This document shows positions 11,416 through 23,244 of a DNA stretch of 64,000 bases, piece by piece (positions within the stretch are counted from its first letter, which is position 1; every line of letters starts with the position of its first letter). The stretch spans positions 20,361,110-20,425,109 of the forward strand of contig CM046347.1 in NCBI GenBank assembly GCA_025403435.1. Reading direction: 5' to 3'. This stretch comes from Artocarpus heterophyllus. Lineage: Eukaryota; Streptophyta; Magnoliopsida; Rosales; Moraceae. A program made the position numbers and the translations under genes. The notes below the pieces were generated by a model. The model was not told the origin of the DNA, searched no databases, and worked only from the letters and a program-made list of their open reading frames with translations.

Positions 11416-11629
11416 TAAAATGAATGAATGGTTAATGTTTACGTTATATTATCAATCGAGTAAATTGATAAAAAGAAAGTTAACTAATAAATCGGTTGTC
11501 GTTTGATCAGGACACAGAAGCTAACTAATGAAAGGAAAAGGAAGGGAATAAGGAACGTTAGAGCATTATCCAGGTAAGTTTCAAACCTCACCTATGGTAT
11601 GAACTAAATAGTTTTCAAATGTTTATATA

Positions 11630-11990
11630 TATAGGTTTGCAAATATGTTTGCAATTGTTAAACAAGTTGTTTTAAAAAGTATGTTTGCATTTGTTATGCA
11701 AAAAGTTTTATAGTTTAAATCAAGATTTGCAATATATTTGCAACTATTATGTTAAAGCATGATTGTATTTGGTGTGCATAATGTTTTAAAAGATCAAGTA
11801 AAAGTTTGCAATGTATTTGCAAAAATTATGTTTAAAGTATGTTTTGCATTTTGTTAATGTATAATGTTTTACTGTTTAATTTATAAGTTTATTAAATGCA
11901 TTTGTTATGCAATGAATTTTAAAAAGAACAACTATGATTTGCAAATGTGTTTGCATATAATGTATTAGCATTTGATATGCTCACTAGCGT
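11630..11990. repeat. TTTGCAA / TTGCAAA repeat cluster
   Basis: Recurrent TTTGCAATnnTTTGCAA-type phrases are spaced roughly 50-60 bp apart. A similar cluster sits near 30640-30860 in the related solo LTR, but at a different relative place. Confidence 0.6.
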
Positions 11991-14306
11991 TAAAAAGAAG
12001 GTAAAGTAAAGATAAAAAGAAAGTGTCATACCAGCCTCCTTGTTGTGAGGTACTAAAAGTAAAGTTAAAGTTGTGACCTCCTAGACGTGAGATATACAAG
12101 TAAAGTTAAAATTTGACCTCTTAGATGTGAGGTACATGACCTCGGTTTTCGATGGTCTCAAGTCTTCCCCAAGGGAAGCATCATGTTTATAATCTCATGA
12201 TTAATGATGTTGGTATGAACACTAAAGTAAGATAAGGAAAGATAAGGAACAAAGATAGAAAGTTAAAATAAGAAAAGAATGTTCATAAGACACTCATAAA
12301 TGAAAGTTCATAATTGAGTATAAATGGAATCATGTATTTTGATTTTGCTTGAATTCCCTTTTAAGAAATATTTATATGTTATGCTATGAAAGAAATTTTG
12401 AGAAATTTTTTACGTTTAATGTTTATGAAAAACATTTTCATGTTTTCAAGAAAAGGTTTATGAAGGACATTTTAAGAAAAACGTTTTAGAAATATTTTAT
12501 GAAAAATATTTATGAAAAACTTTTTTAGAAATGTTTATGAAAAACGTTTATGAAAAGCGTTTTAAGAAAAAGATTTTTATGAGAAAAGTTTTAAAAGCAT
12601 TTTTTAATTGTTTGTGAGTTTATGTTTGAACATACTGAGCATAAGCTCATAAAAAGTTCCATGCTGTAGGTAGTCCTACGGGTAACTAATAGCACTTGTT
12701 TGAGGAGCTTGGTGCTGCAGAGGGCAGATGCTAAGATTTGGGTATGGATACCACTACAGTATGCTTCTGCTGTTCAAAAGAAATGTTTTCCACTATTCAA
12801 TATAGTGTTTTCAAAGTTTTAAGAAAATCGAAGTTTTAAGAAATGTTTTTAAAGTTTTACGGTGTATTTACAAAATGTTTTATTTACTTATAAAGTTAAG
12901 TTTTAATTAATGATTCAATAAGTGTTTCTTAATAAGTTTTAAGAAACAATTTGAAATGGCTTTAAAGTAAAGTGTTAAGTAATGTCTCAACTTAAAATTA
13001 CGACAGAAGTCGAAACAGTTTTTATGAACGTTTTAAAGGATGTTAAAAAAAATTTCCAGTAATTTCTTATTAAGTAAGTAAGATTACTGTTTAAGTAATA
13101 ATGTTTTAAATAAGTAAAGTGACTACCTGAAATGACAGCTCGTCACATCCCTAACCCAAGGGGCCTGCATGTGAAGCACCCACATGGCCACCCCCAAGCA
13201 TGCTTTTAAGGGCTAATCTTACCTCAGTTTGCAATCTGGTGGCCAAAATTCATCTTGGAATGAAGCTCTAAATGCATTTTAAGCCCTAAAACCCTAGAAA
13301 GAAAAGAAAAGGGAAACATCCATTTTTCTTGGAGGAGGCACAATTTCCAAAAGGGATTTTAAGCTGATTCCGAGGAAGAACATGAGGAAAAAGAAAAGGA
13401 AAAAATATTTCATTTGTTTTAGTTAGAATTTTATTTCTAGTATTAGATTTAAGTTTTATTTCCAATAAATCATCATGGGAAAAGCATTTGAAGATCAAGA
13501 GGCATGAGAGGAGAAGAAGATGAAGAGCTTGGAAATTGTGACAACTCCAAATTGGGTTTTTTTTTCATTCTTATTCTCTTTTTCTTGTTTTTGTGATTAG
13601 TAGATGTTGAACCCTTGATGTTAGTTGTTTAATTTTAGTTATGTAGTACTTGTTTTCTAAAGCTTTGATTTTGCTTTATTATGAAGAGTTGATTTATTTT
13701 AAGTGGTTTGTTATGGTTTATTTGTGTTGTCTCACACTTAATGCTTCTAGTTTATTTGGCCAATGAATTAGATAATTTTAGAACGTAGGATTTAACGCTT
13801 GAGAGAGGAAAATTCCCTTTATAGATTCTAGGAAACGCAACCTAAGCGACTATAAGAACGAGAGATTTATAGTTCCTTTGTGGTTATTTTAAAAACTAGA
13901 GCTTAATAAATGTTAATTACTTGGTTCTAGATAGAGATATTAAAATCGGGATTTTTGAGCATCTTATCCAATTTAACACTCAAGATAAGTAATTGGGTTA
14001 GTTAAGAGTCCTTAACTAATGAATTATGAAATCCACTTGATAATAAAGTTAACACGGATTAGTTATGGTGAAATTAAAGCTCTAGTATTTTTAATTAATT
14101 GTTTCATTACTTGATTTTAATTACTTAGTTATTTTTATTAGTTTCTTTTATTCGTTACTTATCTGGTCGTCCAAGTAATCTTAAAGTCAATTAATTTTGG
14201 TACTTAATGTAAACTAAACACAAACATCGTGGGATCGACATCTGTATTCTGGTACACTCTATTACTTGCAACCATGTACGCTTGTACGCATAACACTCGC
14301 AAAACA

Positions 14307-14640
14307 AATCCCACCTACACATGAACACTGAGTCAAATTGTAGGTTTACAAATGTCCTACACTTAAGTCTACCATTATTAATGTAAGTACCCTTATGACA
14401 ACCAAATATTTTCTAAAAACAAAAAATTAGCAAAAGCACCAAACTATACCTTAATCAGGGTCTTCAATCCAAATGTAATTGATGGAGATCTAACTAAAGA
14501 GTTGGCAAACAAACTAGACTTAAAAAAGAAACATGAAGCCTTCCTCAAAAGAGTCATTTCAACATAATTAATCCTTGTAGTGTCTCCTTAACAATATAAT
14601 ACAGCGTCTCATTGTCTTCGTAAAATCTCTGACTATTAAA
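14307..14640. other. Degenerate sequence, no confident feature
   Basis: AT-rich bases lie between the old LTR end and the recognisable Copia gag scrap. Part of it may be decayed downstream gag of that element. Confidence 0.3.
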
Positions 14641-14985
14641 ATTCCCATAGTAGCATCACCATTAGGTGTGTACAAATGCCGCTTTGAATATAATTGATTG
14701 GTGAATGACTTATTCATGTACTTGTTCTCAAGCTAACAACAGTCTTCTTATTTGCAACTTCATATAACACCTCATCTGCCAACAACAATAGAATGGCAAT
14801 TTGTGCTCTTTCTAAGTGATCCTCTTTCTCTTCATTTGATAATGTTGTTGGCAAAGCCTCCTTGTCCTTTAGTGGCTCAAGCTACCCTTGTTGAACTAAT
14901 AGGGCTCGTATCTTGATATGCCAAAGGCCAAAATCATTCTTCCCATTGAATTTTTCAATTTCAAATATTGTTTTTAACAAAAAAC
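14640..14985 (-). pseudogene. Copia gag fragment (UBN2-like), broken
   Basis: The minus strand translates to FEIEKFNGKNDFGLWHIKIR, then ALLVQQG, a stop (TAG), then LEPLKDKEALPTTLSNEEKE and AQIAILLLLADEVLYEVANK. This is the standard N-terminal Gag of plant Ty1/Copia elements, in which a W in 'FxLW' is followed by a VQQG block. Further downstream, with frame changes, MNKSFTNQLYSKRHLYT resembles the later 'LYMTKSLTNKLYLKQ' Gag block. It is a different family from Copia-1, -2 and -3, whose Gag starts [17 protein letters not shown]. It has no zinc knuckle or pol in continuity and is clearly dead. Confidence 0.65.
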
Positions 14986-15015
14986 CTAATTTTAGTTTTC
15001 ATCGCACAGAACAAG

Positions 15016-15027
15016 TGGTATCAGAGC
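15016..15027 (+). other. tRNA-Met primer-binding-site motif of a lost element
   Basis: TGGTATCAGAGC, preceded by CACAGAACAAG, looks like an LTR end plus primer-binding site in plus orientation. It lies 55 bases before Copia-3 and belongs to an element I cannot reconstruct. Confidence 0.45.
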
Positions 15028-15082
15028 GAGATTTGTAGGGATTCAAAGCATTTTCTTGTGTAATAAATCCTAAACCATGTAT

Positions 15083-17013
15083 TGTTGGAAAAATAGTACG
15101 CAGCAGAAATTTTAAAATTTTAATCAGAGTATTTTCAAAAACATAAGTTTGACATGCTATATACATAAATTAACCATATTATACTAACCTTTTAATGCTG
15201 AAGAGCTCCTTGTAATCTGTAAAGAGAAAGGCGATCCAGAAGAGCCTTAACCAACTGGTCTTCTTTACTATTCTCTATCCACGATCGGAGTGCGTGTGGG
15301 CGCACAACGTACAACACTTCCCCAGTGACTCTCCTTCCAACTAATTGAGAAAACCCAGAACTAAGGTTCATAATTTGTGAACAATAGTTCTCAAGGGAGT
15401 TTTAGAGACTCACAGACAGAGTGCTCACTCTAGATTTCTCAACTAATCTATATAACAATGAGTCTCACTCCCTTTTTTTATAAAAGTTGGACTCATAAGT
15501 TAGTCATTATCAGTTAAGGTTTCAAAAATTCGAATCAGAATTAAACTAGAATCAATATCTAATAAAATTTGCGTTTAAAACGCGTGATCAGATTATCGTT
15601 TGGCCGCTAGGCCGAACTTACTCTATCGGTAGGTCGAACCTGAAGATCGACCTACCAAACTTATGATTTTTGATCCCTGTGAATCTTTATTTCCCACTCG
15701 AGATTCTTAAGATAGAGCCTCAATTTTAATTCAAATAACCCAATAGAGAAGTTATCTGATTAAAATAGTTATATCTAGATAATCATTAGGAAAATAAATA
15801 GTCCCGATAATTCAACAAGTTTATCTTGAATTAATTTACACAAAATTAATTCAAGCGACAAACATACATAAATTATCTGATCTTATCGAATTTTAGCAAA
15901 TCTGATAATTTGATATAAGTTACCAATTTATTGAAAAAGCACGCCGTATCATTATAGGACTTATTATGAGCTAGTAAATGGGACTTGATGAACCTATATA
16001 GTTCAAGCTTCCGATAATTATGAAACCCAATACCAGATTTACATTTCATAATCATCAACTTTAACGCTACTCTACTAAAAGCTTAGAACTGTATTCTCAA
16101 ACTATATAGAATTACGAAGCCCGAATAGCTAAGTCTCCATAACACATCATAATATGTCGTATCCCCATAGGGTTATCCATGATCGGCTTAAGGATGAATT
16201 CTGTCTTACCTTCCTAATTATTTTTCTCTTACGTTCTATTATTTCACCACCGAAAAACTTACCATCTAAAGACAGTATACCAAACGGTTACACCTATGTA
16301 TCAAAATGGTTGAACGCTCTAGTTTTTCAATTACAAGATAACACATATAAGAGGATATCAACAATTCCTAAAGAGGAGCTATGGATTTCATATCTATGAA
16401 TAACAAATCTACGCTATCTAGAGTCATGCCTTCAACATATCGGCATGTGTACTAACATAAAATGTGGATATCACCCTTTGATACATCAAAAGACATAAGT
16501 TAAAATAATGAGCCCATTATTCATCTCAAGATTAAGATACAACACATATGATTATCTAAAGTGAATGGATCTACAGAGACAAAATTATTAAATCCAAATC
16601 AATTACACTTTATGTCCTGATCTAATACATCGTCATTTATGACAATGCACCAATGTTTCTAATCGTGAAGTCCACCTCTGATGGCTAAGACAAACCATCT
16701 TCCATCAAGGATATCGACAACATAACAATCTTTGCATGAATAAAGCGTCCAACTTTATTTTCTCGATTGCAGATCTTATGATTTAAGTTGTCACCTTTAG
16801 AATAATGTCTTTTGCATAATCTATTAATTATATGCTGACTCTAAAGGTTTAGACCGATAGTCTCAGACTTTTGTTTGCTTATTATACATTCAACAAATAT
16901 GAATGTAAGCAAGACAAGAATTTGGTATATGAATAATAAATAAATTCTTTATTGATAACAATGTCTCTAAGAACATATTACATTTTTACTCCTTAGGGCA
17001 TACATGTCTAATA
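15083..17013 (-). repeat. Copia-3 3' LTR
   Basis: The plus strand starts TGTTGGAAAAATAG and ends CATACATGTCTAATA. The canonical end is CA, here mutated to TA. It is followed directly by ATCTCCCACTTGCACT, the complement of the AGTGCAAGTGGGAGAT polypurine tract. Its sequence parallels the complement of the Copia-1 and Copia-2 LTRs throughout. A degenerate palindrome array lies at 15599-15662. Confidence 0.8.
15599..15662. repeat. Degenerate TTCGGC/GCCGAA palindrome array in the Copia-3 3' LTR
   Basis: Units such as GGCCGCTAGGCCGAAC and ATCGGTAGGTCGAACC are decayed versions of the TTCGGC-NN-GCCGAA unit found intact in the younger elements, in the corresponding LTR position. Confidence 0.6.
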
Positions 17014-17027
17014 ATCTCCCACTTGCA

Positions 17028-17841
17028 CTAAGTGAGTAAATATGACAAATCTCACATCCCCATAGCCTCCACATGGCTCTCGAAGACTCTCCCAGTAAGT
17101 GTCTTCATGAATGGATAAGCTAAATTGTCCTCTGATGCGATTTTGGACACTACAACATGCCCGCCCTCTACGAAGTCCTTTATCTCATGATACTTCAGAT
17201 CAATATGCTTACTCTTCTTGTGAAATCATAGTTCTTTAGCATTTATCACAATACATCGATACCGCTGCATTGTTATCACAATACAGCGATACCGCCTTGT
17301 TCATACTAGAAACTACCTCAAGATCCCAAGGAACATGCGGAGCCACATTACTTCTTTCAAAGCATCACCGGCTGCCACATACTCAGCCTCCATCATTGAA
17401 TCCGAAGTGCAATTTTATTTCACACTCCTCCAAGCAATAGCACCGTCGCCCAAAGTAAACACAAAACCTGAAGTCAATCTCCTCAAATCTAGACAAGTGT
17501 GAAAATTCGAATCAGTGTATCCTAGAGGTGTCAAATCCTCACCCAAATACACAAGCATGTACCCTATTGTCCTTCTCAGGTACTTGAAAATATGCTTGAC
17601 TGCAACCCAATGGACCAGTCCTGGATCCGCCTGAAATTGACTTACAATCCCAAGCACATAGCAAATATCCGATCGTGTGCAAAGCATAGCATATATGAGA
17701 CCACCCACTGCCAAAGCATAAGGCACCTTCTTCATATATTCTCTTTCTTCGTTAGACTGGCGAGTCTTTCTTAGAAAGTGTGATTCCAGACCTAGATGAT
17801 TGCCTACCTTTCTTGGAATCCTGCATTGCAAACCTTTTAAG
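17028..17841 (-). pseudogene. Copia-3 pol, C-terminal part (RT end and RNase H), broken
   Basis: The minus strand gives recognisable pieces of the Copia RNase H domain. [59 protein letters not shown] and YTDSNFHTCLDLRRLTSGF line up residue for residue with Copia-1. The catalytic YTDS aspartate is still there. The frame breaks at 17415, after which the MEAEY, YCDN and ADPFTK regions are legible only with frame changes. The annotated end at 17028-17030 is the same stop codon position as in Copia-1. Coding continuity is lost at 17841, where a solo LTR is inserted; the next pol codons resume at 30920 with the duplicated TTAAG. It has no function now. Confidence 0.8.
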
Positions 17842-18379
17842 TGTAACAACCGAAAAAAATCCAAAAATTAATAAACGTGATTAATTAAGGCTTTTTCTAA
17901 AATTACTTTGTTAAGTACTTGAAATGTTATGATAGTGCATTAAAATAGTTATTTTTAACGTGCTAAACTAAAAGTTTATGATTCATTAATTTCATATATG
18001 AGCCATAATGGTGGCAATTATGAGAATCTCAATTTAAAAGATTTAAATTGAGATTATGAGATAAAAGTGGAATTTTTCAACTTACCATGATTATGTGAAA
18101 ATTCCTGTATGATATTAGTTCAGTAAGAGTATAGTTAAGTGTATAATTATAGTTATGGATCAAATTTGATCAATTTGACCATGACACAATATAGATTTTA
18201 AAGACTAATTGAAGTATCTTTAAATATGTTAAATGCAGAAAAAAAAAAAAGAAAAAAAGGGGGCAAAAATCAGTTCTTTCTCTCTCTACTTTATGTCTCT
18301 ACATTTTCTCTCTCTCCTTAAATCTCAGTTAAGATTTCGGCATCCGTTTTCGACACCTTCAGCACCAACGAAAAGCTCT

Positions 18380-19260
18380 CGATGAGCTAAGTCAAACGGT
18401 GTATCGTGCTGCCCGCAACATCGTCGGAGGAAGTGGCACATGCCGCCCAAAGTGGTAGAGAAACCCATTTTTTCCGACATGATTTCTCCACCGTCTGAGC
18501 ACCAATCGACGTTATCCTGGTGTCCATGGACTCAGAATGAAGAGAGGAACAAGATGATACCAGCCTCACCATTTAACTCTATCTAAAAAGGCCCAACAGC
18601 GCTACCACATCTCTGTAGTCGTGCCGCCTTTGGAACCGCCACTCACGGCGGTGGTGAGGTACACCTCCGCCACCGTTTGACTCAGATGGCGATGGTGAGT
18701 AAAAGCCCTCATCCAATTCCACCACTACATAGCCTCCGTCTAATGAACGGAGAGCGTCCACCACTGCCACCATGGGTGAGCTTGACTTTACAATTTTCGG
18801 CGATGTTGGACCAAATTGAGCACACCAGGTGCTCAAAGGAGGACGAGGAAGCTTTCCCCCACCTCCATTGCAGCAACCCATCAATGATCGATGAAGTTCA
18901 AGGCCTATCGCCATCAATTGCCATGGGAGCCTCCGTTCTTGCTCTTCCCAGCCATGTTGCTTCAAATTGGATGGGGGGAAATGCTCAATTGCATGGTAGC
19001 TTCGTCGGAAAGCCATGATCGGAGTCTCCATTTTTACCATCAATGTCGAGCTTCGATATGCTATATTAGAGGCAGAATTAGGCAAAATTGACATTGCCAT
19101 TGGACTTAGAAGGGTCAATTTAAGGGGGGGGGTAGACCTGAGCCCAGCTACCAACTGAGTCCGGTCAATGACGGTCAATGCTATTCAAAGTTGGTCAACG
19201 GTCGATCAACGTCGGTCAACGGTGACTTTGGGATTTTGTGATCCGGACCTCTGATTGATG
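18380..19260. other. GC-rich internal tract of the solo LTR, no gene called
   Basis: This 0.9-kb stretch is markedly richer in GC and CpG than anything nearby and leaves overlapping open frames on both strands, including 199 codons on minus at 18579-19178. The translations overlap antisense to each other and show no motif I recognise. They fit the chance frames of a GC-rich LTR region, so I do not call a gene. Confidence 0.45.
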
Positions 19261-21466
19261 ATCTGAGATTGCCTCCCGACTTGTTTCGATGCTCTAAACA
19301 TGATGGTGACCTCTGTTCGAGCTAGTTCCACTCTGATGAAAATCGTTTGTTATCGATTGTACACAGATCGATGCGATTCAAACTACAGTAATAGAGTCCA
19401 GAATGACGTTTTCAGTAATGTATGATCTCTAGTAAGCATTCCTAGCCATTCATGGTTACTTAAGGAGCACTGTAGAGGATGTTTCGTATACTGTAGATAC
19501 AGCGAGGTACAACTGGACCCGCTTAGCTCGGAGTCCAGGTAAGTAGGAATCTCGCCTATAATATGCACCGTTTTAAAATAAATTGTTTTAAATGCTTTCA
19601 TTAAAATTTATGAAAGTACATGATCAATGATGGTTACACTGTTTTATGTTAGAATGGGTGTTATGTTATGATTTATTATGTTATGTCATGTCATGATATG
19701 ATATGCTACGATGATGTTATGATTAATGTATGATGAATGCAATATTTAAATCATACTATTTAGTCACTCTTAAGTTAAGTATGTTTACGATTTACGATTT
19801 ATAATTTACATAATTGTGATAATATGTAGTGTTAGGTCATACTGCAATCACACAATAAGGCAAGTGAAAGTGATAAAAAGTGTCGTACCAGCCTCCTTAA
19901 GTGTGAGGTACTCAAAGTAAAGTTAAAGATGACCTCAAAGTTCAATGGTCTTAAGTTTTCCACAAGGGAAGCATCTTGAGTGTTCCACAAGGGAAGCATT
20001 ATGTTTATGATCTCATGATTAATGATGTTGGTGTTAGACATGTATGCTCTAAGGAGTAAAAATGTAATACGTTTTTGGAGACATTTTTATCAATAAAGAA
20101 TTTATTCATTTAAATATACCAAATATTGTCCTCTTTACGTTCATATTCGTTGAATATGTGATAAGCAAACAGTAGTCTGAGACTGTCAGTCTAAACCTTA
20201 AGAGTTGGGCATATGATGGGATGATTATGCGGTAGACACGACTCTTAAGGTGATGGTCTAAAATATATGATCCGCAATCGAGGGAATAAAGTTGGGCGCT
20301 TTATTCATGTTAAGATTGTTATGTTGTCTATATCCCTTTTGGGAGATGGTTTGTCTTGGCCATCGGAGTTGGACTCCGTGAATAGAAACATTGGCGCGTT
20401 GTCATAGGTGACGATGTGTTGGATCGGGACATAAAGTGAATTGATTTGGATTAATAATTCTGTCTTGGCAAATCGATTCACTTTAGACAGTCGTTTGTAT
20501 TGTATCTTAATCCTGAGATGAATAATGGGCCCGTTGTCTCGACTTGTGTCTTTTGATGTACCAATGGGTGACTCCCACATCTCTATAGTGGCATGCATGC
20601 CGGTACGTTGGAGGCATGACTCTTGATAACGTAGACTTGTTATTCATAGATATGGAATCCATAGCTCCTCTTTAGGAGTAATGATATCCTCTTATATGCG
20701 TTGTCCTGTAATTGGAAAACTGGAGCGCTCAACCATTTGGATACATAGGTGTAACCGAATGGTATACTATCTTTGGATGGTAAGTTTTCTAATGGTAAGA
20801 CAATGGAACGTAAGATAAAAATAATCGGGAAGGTAAGACAGAACTTGTCCTTAAGCCGATTATGGATGATCATATGGGGATGCGATACACTATGATATGT
20901 CATGGAGACTTAGCTGCACGAGCTTCGTAATTCTATAAAGTTCGAGAGTGCAGCTCCAAGCTTTTAGTGGAGTAGCGTTGGAGTTGATAATTGTGAAATG
21001 TATATCTGGGATATTGGGTTTCATAGTTATCATGAGCTTGAACTTTATAGGTCCATTTTGGTCCCCTTTGCTAGCTCACAAAGTCCTGTAACGACACGGC
21101 GTGCTTTTCCAATAATTGGTGACTTATGTCGGATTTATCAGATTGGTTTAAAATTTATAAGAATCAAATAATTCATGTCTGTTTATCGGTTGAATTAATT
21201 TTGTAAGAAATTAGTTCAAGATGAACTTGTTGAATTATGGCGTTCGGATAATTCTTGTCTGTTTATCGGTTGTTTTAATTTTGGACAATTAGAACAAGAT
21301 AAACTTGTAGAATTATTTGAATTGATTTATTTTCTTAGAGATTATCTTGATAGAGTTTGTTTTGATCAGATATCTTTTCTATTGGGCTATTTGAATCAAA
21401 ACTGAGACTTTATCCTTTAGAATCTCGGGTGGAAAATAAAAGATTCGCGGAGATTTTTTCTCGGCA

Positions 21467-21547
21467 GTTCGGCCTGCCGATCAGAAAGTTCGGCCTGCCG
21501 AACTGTCCAGTTCGGCCTGCCTATCTCACAGTTCGGCATGCCGACCG
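21467..21547. repeat. Palindrome array (TTCGGC-CT-GCCGAA units) in the Copia-1 5' LTR
   Basis: Four units (GTTCGGCCTGCCGA, GTTCGGCCTGCCGAAC, GTTCGGCCTGCC, GTTCGGCATGCCGA) are spaced about 20-25 bp apart. They end about 115 bp upstream of the TATA box, so they lie in promoter DNA. Confidence 0.9.
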
Positions 21548-21663
21548 CGACAGCTAAGATTACGCGTTTTTCACGCGTATCTTATCAGATATTGATCCGA
21601 ACTTGATTCTATTTCGATTTTTGAGACCTAATCTGATATGGACTGACCCCAAGGACCAATAGA

Positions 21664-21671
21664 TATAAAAA
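21664..21671 (+). promoter_or_regulatory. TATA box of the Copia-1 5' LTR
   Basis: TATAAAAA follows GACCAATAGA. Transcription would start roughly 30 bp downstream, near 21695. The same site in the 3' LTR is at 29330. Confidence 0.7.
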
Positions 21672-22066
21672 GGGAGTGAGTCTAATGATTTACTCAGATC
21701 AATTTGAGAGATTAAGAGTGATACTCTTCTAGTGAGCATCTGAAAACTCCCTGAGAGCTTTTGTTCACAAATCACGAACACTAGCTTTGGGTTCTCTCTA
21801 TTGGTTGGAAGGAGAGTCACCGGTGGAAGAGCTGTACGTGTGAGCCCACACTCACTCCGGTTGTGGATAGAGAATAGCAAAGAAGACCAGTTGGTTGAGG
21901 CTCTTCTGGAACGTTACTTCTCTACACAGGTCGCGGAGGTTCTTCAGCACACTGAGGTTAGTAAGATCTGTTTAATTTATACATATAACATGTCATACTT
22001 GTATTTTGGAAAATACTCTGATGAAATTTTTTTTAAAATTCCGCTGCGCACCTTGTTTCCAACAAT

Positions 22067-22078
22067 TGGTATCAGAGC
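22067..22078 (+). other. Copia-1 primer-binding site
   Basis: TGGTATCAGAGC begins two bases after the LTR and is complementary to the 3' end of plant initiator tRNA-Met, the usual primer for minus-strand synthesis in plant Copia elements. Confidence 0.95.
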
Positions 22079-22577
22079 CGAGGTTTTTACATAAATTTGC
22101 AAGTTTGTGATCATGTTATATGCATAAAAATTTGTGATCTTAATCTCTCCAATGCTTGAATTGAATTTTATAGAGAGATGGCACTCTAGGTTTCTATATA
22201 ATATATATGTTGTCATGGATTATGTGGTGAATGTTTATTAATTAATTATGGTTGATTAAATTGTTGTTTAATTATTTATTAATTAATTAATACCGGTTAT
22301 GGTTCCTTAGAGGTTAGAATGTGTATCTAAGTTTTTCATGTAATTAGATGGCGGACTATCATCTCCGTCTAGGAATTATTATTTAATTTTTAATTTGTAA
22401 GAATTTTGTAATTAAATAATTATTCGGAGAAGACGGAACGAGAAGTCGGATCTTGAAGATAGATGATGGCGCCTCCAGATATTTCCTGAGTCTCTAATTT
22501 TATGTTTTTGAATTGTTGAAAATAAAATTGATGAATTGCATTAAAATTGTATTTTCTGGATTGAGGGTTTTCTGCTC

Positions 22578-22764
22578 GGTCGGCATGCCGTACCTCACAG
22601 TTCGGCAGGCCGAAGGTCACAGATCGGCAGGCCGGACGTACGGTCCGGCAGGCCGACAGTGGGGCAGAAATTTTGGTGCTCTGCCGGCAGGCCGAACCTT
22701 CATGTTCGGCAGGCCGAACCACCATGATCGGCAGACCGATCACCCAGATCGGCCTGCCGACCGA
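22578..22764. repeat. Palindrome array (TTCGGC-AG-GCCGAA units) in the Copia-1 leader
   Basis: About eight imperfect units (such as GTTCGGCAGGCCGAAGG, GATCGGCAGGCCGG, GTCCGGCAGGCCGAC, GTTCGGCAGGCCGAACC) are separated by short unrelated spacers. The asymmetric centre is AG here but CT in the LTR array, so the leader array is mainly in the opposite orientation. The 107-codon frame across it (22513-22836) is just the translated array (RPAGR-like repeats), and I do not call it a gene. Confidence 0.9.
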
Positions 22765-23244
22765 GAGCTGCCAGGTGTCCAGAAAAGGTGCGATTTTTTC
22801 AGTGCAGTTTTAATTTTATTTTTGGGACGATTCTGAGAAACATTAAATTTGGATATGACCGGAAATATGAAGTGTTCGATTCATACGGGATTGAGGACTT
22901 GAAGATGGATATTACATAAAGAAGGATACAGCTTGAGGATTCAAGGATGAAGAATCGATAAATGTCTCGATTATTCTCTTGTAATCTTATTTTTTCTATT
23001 CTCTAGGGTGGAACCATAATATTACGGTTATTATTATTATGCTTGTAGCTTTGCTTGATTGCTTTGCTTGTCTGCATTATAATATGATTTACCATGTATA
23101 TTGATAACATGTCATATAGAATAGGGAGTGCCGCTCATATTAAAATTGTTCATGCATAATTTTAAAATAAAACCTTGACTTCAAAAGATTGAGTGGGAGA
23201 AGGTTTTCGAAGAGAGAACCTAAGGCCTCCATCGTTGGTCCATA

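Larger units (their letters stand above)
9235..13147 (+). mobile_element. Solo LTR of a Gypsy-type element, about 3.9 kb
   Basis: It starts TGTAACACCTGAGC and ends CAGCTCGTCACA. Flanks are GCCCT (9230-9234) and TCCCT (13148-13152), a 5-bp target duplication with one mismatch. It has no primer-binding site, polypurine tract or coding frame, hence a solo LTR left by recombination. It shares ordered modules with the solo LTR at 17842-30919: CATACCAGCCTCCTT (about 12028), CATGATTAATGATGTTGG (about 12203), TACTGAGCATAAGCTCA (about 12635) and GGTATGGATACCAC (about 12738). It preserves the unoccupied version of the Copia-1 insertion site. It contains several internal tandem repeats listed separately. 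Confidence 0.6.
8991..14306 (+). mobile_element. Old LTR fragment (large Gypsy-like type), split by a solo LTR
   Basis: Two halves, 8991-9234 and 13148-14306, read as one sequence if the solo LTR at 9235-13147 is removed. The first half carries TTTTGATGCATTTTG, CTCCACAAGGTGAAAAGC and a GC-rich palindromic patch (9139-9234). The second half continues GC-rich (GGGGCCTGCATG), passes through a long AT-rich body and ends near TCGTGGGATCGACATCTG ... CTTGTACGC ... CTCGCAAAACA at 14306. That ending is the kind seen in large plant Gypsy elements of the Ogre/Athila group. No gag or pol follows. The left edge is uncertain. Confidence 0.35.
20032..22064 (+). repeat. Copia-1 5' LTR
   Basis: It runs from TGTTAGACATG to TTGTTTCCAACA, with short inverted ends TGTT / AACA. 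A CCAAT motif, a TATA box (21664) and a transcribed 3' third with repeated short CTCT/GAGA runs fit a U3-R-U5 layout. Small frames inside are not genes. Confidence 0.93.

Noticed and set aside
18579..19178. 199-codon minus-strand frame
   Set aside because: It overlaps antisense frames in a GC-rich LTR tract, has no recognisable motif, and LTRs do not normally code.
22578..22764. CRISPR-like array (regular palindromic repeats with unique spacers); same look at 48152-48324 and 55104-55277
   Set aside because: Units are only 12-16 bases, vary from copy to copy, spacers are 8-20 bases and uneven, there are no cas genes, and the arrays lie in eukaryotic LTR elements.
22513..22836. 107-codon frame in the Copia-1 leader
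   Set aside because: It is a translation of the palindrome array (repeated RPAGR-like runs); the equivalent frames in Copia-2 are not collinear.
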